Positions 23,797 to 34,915 of a stretch of DNA of 64,000 nucleotides are shown here, in pieces (within the stretch, counting starts at the first letter, position 1; each line of letters starts with the position of its first letter). The notes beneath the pieces were generated by a model. It saw nothing but the letters and a program-made list of their open reading frames with translations, had not been told where the DNA came from and made no database searches. Origin of the DNA: [Phialemoniopsis] sp. UDSM-2020 (Eukaryota > Ascomycota > Sordariomycetes > Thyridiales > Thyridiaceae); the NCBI GenBank assembly GCA_018873225.1, contig JAEILZ010000001.1:1860001-1924000 (forward strand). Direction: 5' to 3'. The translations under genes were made by a program, and so were the position numbers.

Positions 23797-25449
23797 TTAA
23801 CGCCGCTCGCCAATCGCACCATGACGGCCGACTGGAACATTGTCCAGAGGCTCGCTGTCCATCATCAGCTCAGAGTGCTGCACCTTAGCTCGCACATGTC
23901 TGATGAATTTGATGGTATCGCAGATACCCAAAGGAGTCGACAGCGCGAGATCCAGGCGCTCGACCTCGAAGCGCTCTGGCTCCGTCATGAAGTCGCCAGT
24001 CGCAAAGAAGAAGCTGTGGAAGCGACACAGCTTCCTGGCCCTGAGGATATTGCGTGGCGGCTCCGCACAGTGATCGCAGGCATCACTCAGCAGAGCCGCC
24101 GGGGAGGGTGACTTGGGGATGACCACCCATAGCTTGGCTGTCAGAGGCTCGTACCGCAGGATGAATTGGCCGGGGCTTACCTCGTTCAGCCACTCCAGGT
24201 CGCGGACATCGCGGGGCTGCTGGTTCGAATTATGGTGGATGTCCATCGGGCCTGCGAGCTGCTCAACGGTATAAGCGCTGAGCACCGGAATCCGGCGGGG
24301 AGTGGCTGGTACTTGAGACGAGGCCTGCGGTGCCAGGTGCGGGCGAGTGGGGATGTCCGCGGTCGGGGCCGGCGCCGAAGGGCGGACGTCCGGACTTGAG
24401 ACCTGACCTCTGCCGAGAGTGAAGGCACTACTTCCGGGGGCACCGACTGGACCCACTGGCGTCCGGTTTCCGAATCTGGAGGCGCGGCTGCCGGATGCGC
24501 TGCCCCGAGCAGTCTGTTGCAGAGGAGGGAAATCCTCTGGCGTGAAGGGGGTGCTACCCCTATTCGCGGTATTACTCGAGCCAATCCGGAATAATCCGCT
24601 GCTCGAGTCGGTGACCCAATTCCGTCTGGCTAGAGGGCCCCTGCCCGTGGCTGTTGCCGGTGTTTGCAGAGGAGTAGCCACCGGAAGAGGCACCGCAACG
24701 GCAGGAGTCGTACCGGTGCGAGACGAAGTTGCCGCCCACTGACTGGTCTGGGCCCTCGTCGGCGGGGTGACACTCTCGGCCGGGGTCGGGCCGCTATAGG
24801 CCCAAGTCGAGGGGAGAGACAGCTGGGGCCGTGGCCGAGGAGTGGCTCGAATCGGTTTATTGATTTGTGGTGTGATCATCGGGCCAGTGCCGCACGGACC
24901 TGGATCGCCACCGTTCTTGACATCTCTCACGATTTGGACGGCGGCGAGCGCGACTAGCCGCTGCATATGTACGTCAGGCATAGTGGGAATATCCGTGTAC
25001 CTGAGATCGTACACCGGGTCTGGTCGCTGCTGCTGGGGCTGGAAGATGGCGGCGGTGGGCGTCAGTGCAGAGGGGTTGGATACCGGTGGTGTGTCCTCTG
25101 GCACGAGCTCTGCCTGCATCGGGGGGCCAGCTAGGAAGTTGACGTATATGTGACCGGGAGCGGTGATATGTCTCCGTCCATCTTGGGGATTCAGGGGGTC
25201 CGTCATGATTTCGTGTGCAAGGATCCGAATCGGTGCGTTTCGAGGAAGTTCGACAGAGACAGTGGTTTGTTCACGTGGAACCTGAAGCTCGTCTAAGATG
25301 ATATACTTTTCTGGGGGCAGTACGAGTATTCTTTTTGTGTCGTCTTGTGACAGTCTTGGTGCAAGTGATGGGTCGGTGAACAGGTAAAGATTTCTTAAGT
25401 CGTCGTCGACGAGGGAGCGCTTATATATACTCCTCGGATCGATCCACAT
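23797..25449 (-). CDS. Hypothetical Pro/Ser/Thr-rich protein, 550 aa
   Basis: A single frame, 550 residues from the ATG at 25449 (MWIDPRSIYKRSLVDDDLRN). The frame is open a further 22 codons to 25515 but without ATG. Two ordered ends flank a disordered middle. The N-terminal 120 residues contain KRILVLPPEKYIILDELQVP and HEIMTDPLNPQDGRRHITAP. The C-terminal 150 contain DLEWLNEVSPGQFILRYEP, LWVVIPKSPSP, and a Cys/His group (DACDHC, KLCRFHSFFF). The middle 250 residues are rich in P, T, S and R. Even codon usage over the whole length and the conserved-looking ends support a real gene. I do not recognise a family. Confidence 0.7.
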   Translation of the reverse strand: MWIDPRSIYKRSLVDDDLRNLYLFTDPSLAPRLSQDDTKRILVLPPEKYIILDELQVPREQTTVSVELPRNAPIRILAHEIMTDPLNPQDGRRHITAPGHIYVNFLAGPPMQAELVPEDTPPVSNPSALTPTAAIFQPQQQRPDPVYDLRYTDIPTMPDVHMQRLVALAAVQIVRDVKNGGDPGPCGTGPMITPQINKPIRATPRPRPQLSLPSTWAYSGPTPAESVTPPTRAQTSQWAATSSRTGTTPAVAVPLPVATPLQTPATATGRGPLARRNWVTDSSSGLFRIGSSNTANRGSTPFTPEDFPPLQQTARGSASGSRASRFGNRTPVGPVGAPGSSAFTLGRGQVSSPDVRPSAPAPTADIPTRPHLAPQASSQVPATPRRIPVLSAYTVEQLAGPMDIHHNSNQQPRDVRDLEWLNEVSPGQFILRYEPLTAKLWVVIPKSPSPAALLSDACDHCAEPPRNILRARKLCRFHSFFFATGDFMTEPERFEVERLDLALSTPLGICDTIKFIRHVRAKVQHSELMMDSEPLDNVPVGRHGAIGERR

Positions 25450-26644
25450 GGCTGCTGCTGGTGACTCGTCGTCGGGGTTGTGCAGTGAAGATGCAAGAGG
25501 AAAGACCGTGGACAATAGTGATGGTGCTGGCAGGTCTTATTTGATGAGTGGCTGTTGATCTGGAGAACAAAGGTGAAGCCTGTGATTGGGAACTTGTACA
25601 AGGAGAGTAGAGATATCACAAGGATCAAGGGATATGCAGTCAGATGTTGAGTGAATATTGGAGAGAAATAGTGTTCAGGTCTGAAAGGCCAAGGAGAAAG
25701 GGTAAGGTGCACTTCTGGAAGGAAACAGAGGAGAACTTCTTTTTTCAGCATATATATACTCGAACAAAGTTACATACATCCCAAGGATCAGGAATAGAGG
25801 TTCGTGAGAATCCAAAATGACATAAGTTTTGGTTTTGGTTGTGCTCGAACTTACAGGTGATATCTCCCCAATTCCAGCTCTTGATCAAGGACATTGTTCG
25901 GCCAAGCTACAATAAAGACCATGGTTCGTTTATTCACCGCGCGAAGACCACACACAAGATATCGGAAGAAAGAGCCGGAATCGCCCCGATTCTTTGTCGA
26001 ACCCACGTGGACCGGCATCATGGTCGGCACCTCAATGACATCGTCTTCGGTTCGCCGGAGGAGTGTAGTGACTTGAAAGACCGGCTACTGATTTGGATGC
26101 TCTGTATTGAAAGTACATACTGCTGGTTAGCGGAAGACAATCCAGTATCAGAAGCCTTCAAGCCTCAAAACTTTCACCTTGGCCAAAGTATCGCGGGCAT
26201 GTCCTCTTTGTCGGTATTATTGGGAGCGACAGGAGCAAGAGAATATCGTGGCTTGGTTTAACTACACAGAATTGGGCACCAGTTTGCAAGAGTTTGTTTC
26301 TGTGACAAACGAGAACGAATGTATATCTTCTCGGGTCCCGAATCTTGTGACAAACTCTGCAAGTAACCACGGACGGCTAAGGGTAAGGGGAGAGACTAAA
26401 TCTTGTCACTGCCTCACCCAGGTTGAGGTCAATAGTGGGGGACCATGATAGGGATGACACCTCTGAAATGCGTGTGCAAAGGGCTCAACTTCCCATTTTA
26501 TATCTAAGCTATTTTTAGCTATGCTGGTATCACCGAGAATGAAAAAGATGGTTCTCTCATCTTCTCCTCCGAGAGAACTGTATTTCCCTTTGGAATGCCC
26601 TGTACCGAATCCTAGCCCACAGTCATTTGTGGTGCCACGCCTGA
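25450..26644. other. Intergenic, about 1.2 kb
   Basis: Upstream DNA of the Pro/Ser-rich gene (-) and downstream DNA of LOS1 (-). A plus-strand frame at 25839-26261 has mixed composition and no family signature, so I leave it unannotated. Nothing else is seen. Confidence 0.55.
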
Positions 26645-29600
26645 TCATCGCCGGCTCTTCAGTAGGTTCAACAAATAATTGGCGAAAGACTTCTTGTCGA
26701 CGGACGTCGTCATAGACCTGAGGAAGTCGTTGCCGTCCACCCCGAGTTGTGGGAAAAGGTTGGACTCGAGATGCCGAATAAAGACATTACCGGTCTTGGT
26801 GTAGATGGTCTGCTCCAGTGCTGCAATTTCATTGAGGACCTGCTTGGACTGGGCATCCTTCGCTGGCCTAAAGTTCGAGTCTTGCATGACCTCCCAACAG
26901 ACCGAGTGGAACCGCTCGATCACGAATTGGTCGAAACCAGGAATGGTCGGAGCCGGTTCGCCCGTGGGTGCTGATGGGTTCGCGGAGACATCGGCGACAG
27001 ACGGACCACCCCACGCCGTAGTCATGTTTGTCAAGACACAGAACGCTAGGCGGCTCGCTGTGAGGTTACCATGGGTAGTGAGCTTGGCCAAGGAAATGAT
27101 GGATTCTATGAGTGTCTCAAAAAAGCCCTGGTTGTTTTCGCTAACCAGAACACCGCCAAGGTCATTGTTGAGGATGATCTGGAGGAAGGAGAGGTATTCC
27201 CGTCGGAGTTCTGCGAGCTGGATTTCATCGTCCGTGCCGGTTATGGGCTCCGACAGACCACCGAAAACGCGTTGTAGCAGTGGAGTGAGTAGGAGATTGA
27301 GCACTGTGTAGATTTCGCCCTTGAATCCGAAGACGACCTGTTCCAATAAGCGGAGGAACATGGCCATCTCATCCTTGGACGAGCTCTGCGACAGAAGCCC
27401 TTCAATCCATTGAGGCAGTTGAGGAAGGACCGAAGCCCCCAGAACATTAATAAGCCGTGAGAAAGCAGACCGACAGGCGGCTCGTATCTCGCCGTTCGAG
27501 TTGAGCTCGTTCAGAGCGATCAGAATAGCTTCTGCAGCTCTGGAGAACTCATCCGAGATGCCCTTCTCTTGTGGTGGGCGCCGACCCACCGTTGCAGAAT
27601 GATCGGAGAAGCCGTAGGCAAGAGTACCTAGTGCCATGACAATATGGTGTATTTGGAGCAGCGCCTGGGCATCGCCGGATTTGGCACGCTGGAGGTGCTG
27701 TTCCATATCATTGAACAACGGTTCCATGACAGAGCGCGCATACAAGGCTTGCTTGTCATTAGGCGTTGCGGGCGTGGAGGAGATGGAGCCAATGGCCTCA
27801 TAGAGATACAGCTGGCCACTGAAGATAGCATTGGCAGAATTGTCTACCTCGTCGGAGGACATGTCATCATCGGCTTCATCATTGCTGACCTCGGCTTTGA
27901 TGGGAAGAAGGTCGCTGATGGATTGAATGACAGTCTCGGCCACATTTCCCACCTGCATCCGCAGTTGCTTGATGAACCTATGGAATAGGTACCAAGAACG
28001 TGTGCGAATGCGAGGGTGATCATGATGGACAAGGCGAACGAAGCTCTCGAGTACCCGCGGGATGTATTCTTGCTGCGCCTCAAAGAATGCGCAGTACCTG
28101 ACGACAATCTCCATGTACTGAAGCAGGACCGCGGGATGAGGGAAGTCGGCAATGCCTACCAAAAGGTCAGTGAATTGTTCAAGTGTGTGAGTTCTCCGCT
28201 CCTTACCTGATTCGATCATCTTCTTCATTATAGCGATGAGGCGCTCGGCTGCCGCGCTAGAGGGCTGATTCTTGGTCGTGAGTCCCTGGTTCGGTAGAGC
28301 GAGCTCGCCGAAGAGATACATCTCATGGAGGGCCAGGTCGACGTCCCGCCAGTCCATCTGCGACCCTTGTTGATCCAACGACTGGAAGGTGTTTGCCACA
28401 AGGTTACTCAGTATCTCTATGTAAAGGCTCTGATCTACTGCTGCAACGCTCTTTTGAAGAATCTGAAGACGTTTCCGTAATTCTTGGAATTCGGCCTCGT
28501 CAGTTGCCTCGTCCTCTTCGCCCCAATTGGCGGTCTCATCGTATCTCATCTTCATGACGATCGCATTCAAGATGGGAGTGAGCATCTCCGTGTACGAAGG
28601 GGGGAGGTTCTGGATCTTGCGGAGGAACGTGAGGAGGTCTGTGAGAGATGGTATCACCGTGGAGCAGACCTCGTCGTACTCGTCGGAGAAGAAGCGAAGG
28701 AGTGATGGAAGGAAGTCATGAAGAAGCTGCTCTGCCTTGTTGCGGGCATCGTTGCCAATCTGTCCATCTTCGAGAGCGCGAACGATGTCACTCATCACGT
28801 TATTGACCAGCTTAGCCACCGTCTCGGCCAAGTCCGTGTCATACTTGGGCGTCTTTTGGAAGTCCTTGAGCGGCGGGCTCTCGATGAGTTGGGTGATGAC
28901 CTCCCTCAAACTCAAGAAGGCGATCATCTCGATCTTGTCTCCCGACTTCATCTTTTTGCCGACAATTTCGGTAAAGGTGTCTATAGCTGCATCCCGCACC
29001 TTGTCTTCCCCGCCGGTGGAATTGGCACGGCCGACAAGGGGGTACAAGTGATTGAGCATGTCCTGATTGATGACCAGGCTGATGTCGATCCAGCTGATCC
29101 ATTTGGCAATGGTCTTGAGCGTCATCTCTAGGACCTGATCGTTCTGCGAGCTGTATTCGGAGAGCAGTTGCTGCCAAGAAGTGGCGATTCGTCGCATATC
29201 CCTATCACGGATCGAGTCTTTGAGGTCGGCATTGCGCTTAGCCTCATTGCCTGATCGCGACAGCAAGACATCGGCAATCTCGTCATGGACAGAGTTGAGG
29301 ATACGCAGGTAGAGGAAGACTCCATTGAGATTTTCCATGCGGCCGCTGTTGGGCGAGCCAGTGAGGGCGAGGAAATCGTCGATAAAGGTCTCCCACCCCT
29401 CTCTGTATAGATAGACGAAAAGGTAGGTCAGGGTCTGCGTCAGCTTGTTTTGAAGGCCGGGCGGATCGACTTGTTCGCCAGGGCTTGGGCCATATGTCCG
29501 CCTGACATATTCGAGCAAGTTTTCTTTGAGGAACGCTAAACTCTGGGCGTCCAGAGTTTGCGTTTGGACCGCATTGTTGACGATCTCGAGCGAGACGAGA

Positions 29601-29910
29601 CGGACGACTTCAGAGGTTCGGGGGGTTCGGGTGAAGAGAGTCGCGCAAACTTGCCAGGCCTGTGGGTCAGACCTCAGTTGATTGAGGAAGTCAAAGGCCT
29701 GGGACTGGAGGCTCTTGTCGGACGTGGGGTTCCATGCGATCTCGATGGCATTCTCGATCTATAGAGTCGCAAAACATAACATATCAGCAATGGCACCTAG
29801 ATAGAGAAGGAATGAAACCAGTGAACAGATCCTAGAAGGATCAGGGTGTGACGATCCAAGGTCATCTGGATCTCTGCCGAGCAGGGATATATACACACCT
29901 GGCCGTCCAT
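26645..29910 (-). CDS. LOS1: Exportin-T, tRNA nuclear export receptor (LOS1)
   Basis: Three exons: a 12-nt first exon 29899-29910 (MDGQ), then 28207-29758 and 26645-28155, 1024 residues, the expected family length. Exon 2 starts IENAIEIAWNPTSDKSLQSQ, giving the standard exportin-T opening once joined to MDGQ. The protein is an importin-beta-like HEAT solenoid. The N-terminal Ran-binding and Xpo1-like part includes LNGVFLYLRILNSVHDEIAD and KWISWIDISLVINQDMLNHL; the C-terminal half has FPHPAVLLQYMEIVVRY and YIPRVLESFVRLVHHDHPRI. It carries mature tRNA from nucleus to cytoplasm with RanGTP. The second intron (28156-28206) is 51 nt with no stop, so unspliced RNA would encode 17 extra residues. 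Donor GTAAGG, branch CTGAC and acceptor TAG, plus restored similarity (ESGIADFPHPAV), argue it is an intron. Confidence 0.92.
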
Positions 29911-30856
29911 TTTGATGCGCTGCCCAGCACGGGCTGGGCTTGACTTGGGGAGAATTTAAAGTAGTTCCAAAGCTGTGTTCCAGACTGCTATGATGTTGGC
30001 AGCCCTCGCCGGCTCGTATCCAGCATAGCTAATCCAACGCGGGGCAGGAAGCTATCGAGGGCCCATGCCTGTCGGAAGGGGGGTGGGCGACTGGGGTTGA
30101 ATGGCGGGGGGAGAGGGACCGAATTAAGTGCAAATTACAGCACTGCACAGGGCCAGCGGCAAGCGATATCCTTGTCAGATGGTTGGAACGTATAGATATC
30201 GTCTGGATGGTAGTGGCGGCGAGCGAAGTGAACAGTGCGGTGTGGTTGCGCTCAAATTCAGATCAGCGTGAGGTGGAGGTTGTTTGTGTTGTGCCTTAAC
30301 TAGACCGCTGCTGAGATGGTTGTCGATTTGGTGGGGCAACTCGAATTTGAGAAAAAAAAAAGTGTCAGTGTTAGAATGAAGCTCCTCCAGCTAGTATCAG
30401 TAATAGCCTGACGTAAAGCGCATTCTAGAACGAAATCCTCACGTGCCAAAGTACCGAGGAAAAGGAAATAGTGTCCGTCTTGTTCACCACAGAGCACACG
30501 ACCCTTGCAAAGATCGTTCTCAGTGATAAGTCGCGATGTAAGGAGTGATAATGTAGGGGTCCTTTCTTCTTCCCCTCTTCACAAATAATATGGTCAGGCA
30601 TGAGGCAGCAACATCAGCACTTCCTGGCTTGCCACGTCAAAAGCGGCCTCACCTCCTCCACCTCTTCTCAGCCTGAAAGGAGCACGCATGAGACTAGAGC
30701 AATGAATTTTATTTGTCCTTGCAAGAATTAAAACAGGACCTGCAACATAGTTTCTTTTGTAGCCTACAACGAATTAGCCATAACAATGCCAATCAATCGA
30801 GCTTGTCCCAATCCTGAACGCCTAGTATTCTAACAAGGTGAGCCCACACCGGCCCT
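29911..30856. other. Intergenic, about 0.9 kb
   Basis: Promoter of LOS1 (-) and 3' flank of POB3 (-). It includes an A-rich run near 30350. No gene or RNA is supported. Confidence 0.6.
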
Positions 30857-32852
30857 TTACGAGCTCTTCTTCTTCTTCTTAGGCCGCTCCTCCTCCTCCT
30901 CTTCCTCGTCGCCCTCGTCATCCTCGTCTTCGACCTCGTTGTCAACGTCACTCTCGGCGCTGCCGGATCCCGAGCTCTCGTGGGCCGAGTCGTATTCCTC
31001 GGCAACATCGCTCTCCGACTCGGCCTGGAAGTCCTCGTCCACGCTCTCCTCGTCCTCGTCCGCCGAGCCCCGATCGGCCTTGGCGCCGACAACCTCCTCA
31101 TCTGAGTCAAGCATGGCCTGATCGCGAAGAGCCGCCGCCATGAGGTTGGCATCCTCATCGATCTCGTTCTTGACACGCAGTCCCTTCAACTTGAAGAAGT
31201 CCTCCAGAGCCTTCAGATCCTCACGATTAATGTTGCTGAATTGCGATGACCCTGCGCCGTTCTTCATAAGGACGGTGATATCAAAGGTCGAGAGGGCTGA
31301 AACAGCGCCTCCGACGCGAGAAAAGGTAATTGACTGTGTCTGTTCGTATGAGATGTAGGTGGCCGGCTTGGGCACAAACATGAAAGCCTTCTCCAGGCAG
31401 TAGAGGAAACCCTCGCTGGCCTTGATCGAGCACTTGATGCCGTACTGCTGGCGATGTCTAGAGAGAGGACTGTTAGCAAGGAGAAGTCATGTATGAAATG
31501 CACGCTGCATGATGTATACGTACGTAGTAAAGTCCTTGGCTGGCGCCGTCACCCTCTTGTTGGCAAGACCCTTGAAGATGTAGGTAACAACTTGATGCAA
31601 GGGCTGCTCGTAATGGGGCTGTAGCCTGTCCTTGTACTTTCCGTTGAGCTCCTCCTCAGTGATGTTGAGATCCAGAGTCACCTCGTCGTCGCGCTTGAAC
31701 TGCATGACGATGAAAGGATATCTGGTCTGGCCCTGGCGCAGGGGAGGGTCGAGACCAATACACAGCAGAAAGTGCATCTCGTCTGGCTTAGGGAGCACCA
31801 TGAACTTCTTGATGGCGTCGTACTGGATCTTGTAATCGTAGGTCTTGCCACGAAGCCGGAATGACGAGTCGTACATGTCGATGTCGAAACGTCCTCTGAA
31901 GCGATGGTCAGCGCGCGGTCGGAGTGGTAATAAGAAGTAAACACAAACCTTGGAGTGAGATGAAGAACATCCAAGAAGGTGGCAATGGTATCGCCAGCCG
32001 TCTCGCCAATGTCGGCCTTCTCCATAAGAGTTTCGTAGAATATGGTGACGGCAGTCTTTGCTTCCTCGTCCGCATCACTGCCGGCCTCCTCTCCCTCTGC
32101 CTCTTTGCGCGTGGTGGTTCCGGGAATGTAGAACCTCATCTCGACGAGCTCGTCCTTGCCGGCTCTGGTCTTCTTGCCTTTGGCGTCGCCATTGGCCTTC
32201 TCATCCTCATTAACAGCGAACTCGACCGCGACCTCGTTTCGGCCGGCGAGGTTGGTGTTGGAGATCTCGGAGTAAGGCACCTCGAATGCTGGCCTATTCT
32301 GGACATTGAAGGTAAGTTCCGCCTTTCCAAACTCCGCCTTGCCCCAATTCCAGCCCCTCAGAGAGTGCTCCTTGTTCTCGAGGTTGTGGCTGTACCAGCT
32401 CTTGAAGATCTTGCTCAGCCGCTCGTAGTCCTGTACGCAGAGGTGGTCAGTGTGTGTGGTGAGGGTTATCCAGCAGCGACAAAGTTCGTACCTCTTGTTG
32501 AAATCCGTCCAGTTGAGTGATGCCAGAGTTTCTCTGCAGAATCTTAACCTCGAAACCCCGTGCGGCGCGGCTCCATTGCGCACCACCGATGTTGGCCTGG
32601 TCGAGAGTGAATGCATCGCCACCGCTGGCGGGCTTCCATCCGAGACCGTTCTCGGCAAATCTGCACTTGCCGTTCTCCTTGGACAGGTCCAAGTAGATGT
32701 TGTCGAAGCTCTCACTACGGGACATGGCGGTTAGCTAGCTGTCGAGTGCGGCGAGGGCCTCGCAAGCATGCGCAAGGCAGTAGAAGACCCGAAAGGGGTC
32801 TTTTAGGATGCGGATGGCTGAATAAAAGATGAGAAACTCACATGGTAGTCAT
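30857..32852 (-). CDS. POB3: FACT complex subunit POB3 (SSRP1 homologue)
   Basis: Five exons: 32842-32852 (11 nt), 32492-32714, 31949-32430, 31524-31895 and 30857-31457, 562 residues. The mini first exon encodes MTT and two bases of Ile; splicing gives MTTIESFDNIYLDLSKENGK, the normal Pob3 opening. An in-frame ATG at 32725 lies in intron 1 and is a decoy. Domains in order: N-terminal dimerisation/PH-like region (1-200), tandem PH middle domain (about 215-460, with SSFRLRGKTYDYKIQYDAIK and FMVLPKPDEMHFLLCIGLDP), and an acidic Asp/Glu/Ser tail ending in PKKKKKSS. There is no HMG box, as usual for fungi, where a separate Nhp6-type protein supplies it. FACT moves H2A-H2B dimers and nucleosomes during transcription and replication. 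Its partner is Spt16, not present here. Confidence 0.95.
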
Positions 32853-33337
32853 GTTGGGCCCAATCGACAATGTGATGCAAGAATTTGGACAATCAAATGT
32901 GATGCCAAAGTTTGCGGCTGGTAAGGGTGGTGATGGCGCTTTGATGGATTGGGAGCTTTGTTCAAAAAACCACTGGGTCGCGGGTTTCGCGCTGCAGTGA
33001 CGCGACACCTGTCAGAGGGGCCCTTTTTGGTTGGCTTGCAGCTTAATTGAAAATGGGGGCGGCGGGCGGCAGCAGAAAGACAAGGGAGGGAGGCAAGGCA
33101 AACTCGGGCGGACTACTGGGTAGACTTGGCTTGGAGCTTGAGAGGTGGTGGTCCAAGCTCCAACAAGGAGCAGCAGCAGTACTACGTAGGGAGCTACGGG
33201 CGGTGAGTCAAGTCGGTCAGTGCCTGGAAGGCAGCAAGCAGGCAGAAGTGGGTCCCAGGGCGGTCACAAGCGGCAAAACCTGCGTTTGCAGGCGGATAGG
33301 ACCGGCAGAATATCGCGCACGGACCACCCACAGTCCA

Positions 33338-33345
33338 TATATAAG
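33338..33345 (+). promoter_or_regulatory. TATA box of the U2 snRNA gene
   Basis: TATATAAG lies about 56 bp before the inferred U2 5' end. It is followed by a pyrimidine-rich stretch at 33356-33392 that ends at the transcript start. This layout fits an RNA polymerase II snRNA promoter in fungi. No other plus-strand gene follows that would use it. Confidence 0.65.
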
Positions 33346-33393
33346 TTCGCAAACCCCCCGCCCCTTTCCTCTCCTTTCCCTTCTTTTTTCTCC

Positions 33394-33587
33394 AGCTCTT
33401 CTTTGCCTTTGGCTTAGATCAAGTGTAGTATCTGTTCTTTTCAGTTTAATCTCTGGAATGCCCTTACGGGGGCAATTTTCTTGATTATTCTAATTTTTAT
33501 CTGGGGAGAGGCGCATCCTCTGGGCTTGCCCATGATCGCTTCTCACTGTGTCCCTCGTCTTACACTACCTCGAGGAGACGCGAACCC
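33394..33587 (+). ncRNA. U2 spliceosomal snRNA
   Basis: U2 pairs with the intron branch site in the spliceosome. Sequence and fold both match. Stem-loop I (GCCTTTGGC) is followed by AGATCAAGTGTAGTATCTG, with the branch-site recognition GTAGTA at 33425-33430. Stem-loop IIa forms from TTTCAG and CTGGAA around a TTTAATCT loop. Stem-loop IIb is a perfect TGCCC/GGGCA hairpin with a TTACGG loop. The Sm site AATTTTTAT is at 33492-33500. A GGGCTTGCCC hairpin corresponds to vertebrate GAGCTTGCTC. Stem-loop IV is CCTCG/CGAGG (33553-33575) with a TCTTACACTACCT loop, close to the vertebrate UAUUGCAGUACCU loop. The ends are inferred by alignment to known U2, about 194 nt against 188 in human. One copy is seen. 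Confidence 0.95.
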
Positions 33588-33959
33588 TATTTTTCTTTGG
33601 TTTTCATTGTGTTTTGGGTTGATCCCAGGCCACGAAGAAGATCTGCTCGCAATTTTTGGTGTTTATCATCCTTGTCTATGGCTAGGTATCTAGGTATTAG
33701 GTGATGTCTTGACCTTGCCCTCACTTTGAGCTGGTGTTATGGCTGACTGGAGAGCAGCGTTCGGCATGACGTGTCTCGATGCTCACGGCTTGTTTCACGG
33801 GGGCGATGGGAGGTGACTGATGCTGCACGTTCATACGTGTTATTGTAAAGGTACATACATGCGCGTATAAAATAGTCCAGTGTACAGCTATGGTGTATTT
33901 ATGACTCGCTGCGCCCAAACCCAAAGATTCCGTCCTGTGACGGAAAGTCAGACCTCAAT

Positions 33960-34496
33960 TTATTCCATACCATAACAATTTACAGCCGAAAAGCGAACGC
34001 GGAGAGGGGTTTTACTTGTGGTCGCCGACTTGCTGCTCTCTGCACCGGCAGAGTCGTCGAGCAGCCGTGGTAGGAGGCAACGGAGGACTCGAGTCTGGGA
34101 CGCGCGCTCCCATGGGTTCTCTGCAAACATGGGCGGCACATGAGCCACAATGTAGTGTGTTCCGTCGATCGGAAGCTGGCAGTGCCCACCGTTGCTATCA
34201 ATAAAACTTTGGACCATCAGCCAGTCCATGAAGACCTGTGACACTCTGAGCAGTGCCCGGGCTGGGCTGTCCTCTGAGTCGAACTCTTGGGCCCGACCGA
34301 TCGGTCGGCGCTCGAGCAGCTTTTCCAGTGTCCGGGCCGTGATCTCGTCCATGAGAGCGAGCCACTTGTCATCATTGTTTTGCTCGTCTAGGGTTCTCCA
34401 GAAGTCTTCCAATCCGCCGAGGCTATTGAACTTGACTCGGCGCCGGAAGGATGTTTTACAATGGGTGTAGTCGTTGATCTGGTATCCTGAAGACAT
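33960..34496 (-). CDS. Hypothetical protein, 178 aa
   Basis: A single intronless frame with ATG at 34496 and TGA at 33960-33962. Composition is that of a real soluble protein: MSSGYQINDYTHC, a helical stretch LGGLEDFWRTLDEQNNDDKW, then ITARTLEKLLERRPIGRAQE, then VFMDWLMVQSFIDSNGGHCQ and PIDGTHYIVAHVPPMFAENP. No transmembrane segment, signal peptide or known motif is seen. It lies just downstream of the U2 gene in convergent orientation. I do not recognise a family and cannot assign a role. Confidence 0.6.
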   Translation of the reverse strand: MSSGYQINDYTHCKTSFRRRVKFNSLGGLEDFWRTLDEQNNDDKWLALMDEITARTLEKLLERRPIGRAQEFDSEDSPARALLRVSQVFMDWLMVQSFIDSNGGHCQLPIDGTHYIVAHVPPMFAENPWERASQTRVLRCLLPRLLDDSAGAESSKSATTSKTPLRVRFSAVNCYGME

Positions 34497-34915
34497 GGTG
34501 ACAGAATGCAGTCGAGAGAGTTTGTATGAATGTGATATCGATATGGCTTGCTGCTACGTGAGATTGGGAGCGGGAGCGCGAGGCAGGTGTTCATATATAA
34601 TCGTGAACGGCATTGTAACGATACGTAGAATGTCGTGGCTGAACGTAAAGTCTTTGAGCAGGAATCGCCAGTCCTGGAACAACTTCATTGTGTCAACAAA
34701 GTAGTCTCACTATGTCGCTACTCTTTGTCTATCCGCGAGGACAAGGAAGGCGCAAGCTTAGCCCAATCTCCATTGAAGCCCTGAAAGAAGATCAAAACTG
34801 AACAATACGATCGTGCTAATCCTAGGCTTTGATCACAAGAGGACTGCTTTATAATCCTGTACTACGCCGTTCCCAAGACGACGTTGGGTCAGAACAATGC
34901 GCCCAAGTGTCATAA
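34497..34915. other. Intergenic, about 0.4 kb
   Basis: Upstream DNA of the 178-residue gene (-) and 3' flank of the photolyase gene (-). No feature is seen. Confidence 0.6.

Larger units (their letters stand above)
32853..33959. other. Intergenic containing the U2 snRNA gene
   Basis: POB3 promoter on the left, then the U2 promoter and gene (listed separately), then about 370 bp of 3' flank of the small minus-strand gene at 33960. No protein gene is supported. Confidence 0.7.

Noticed and set aside
25839..26261. 140-codon plus-strand frame between the Pro/Ser-rich gene and LOS1
   Set aside because: No domain, mixed composition and no sensible splice continuation; could be a decayed gene but nothing supports it.
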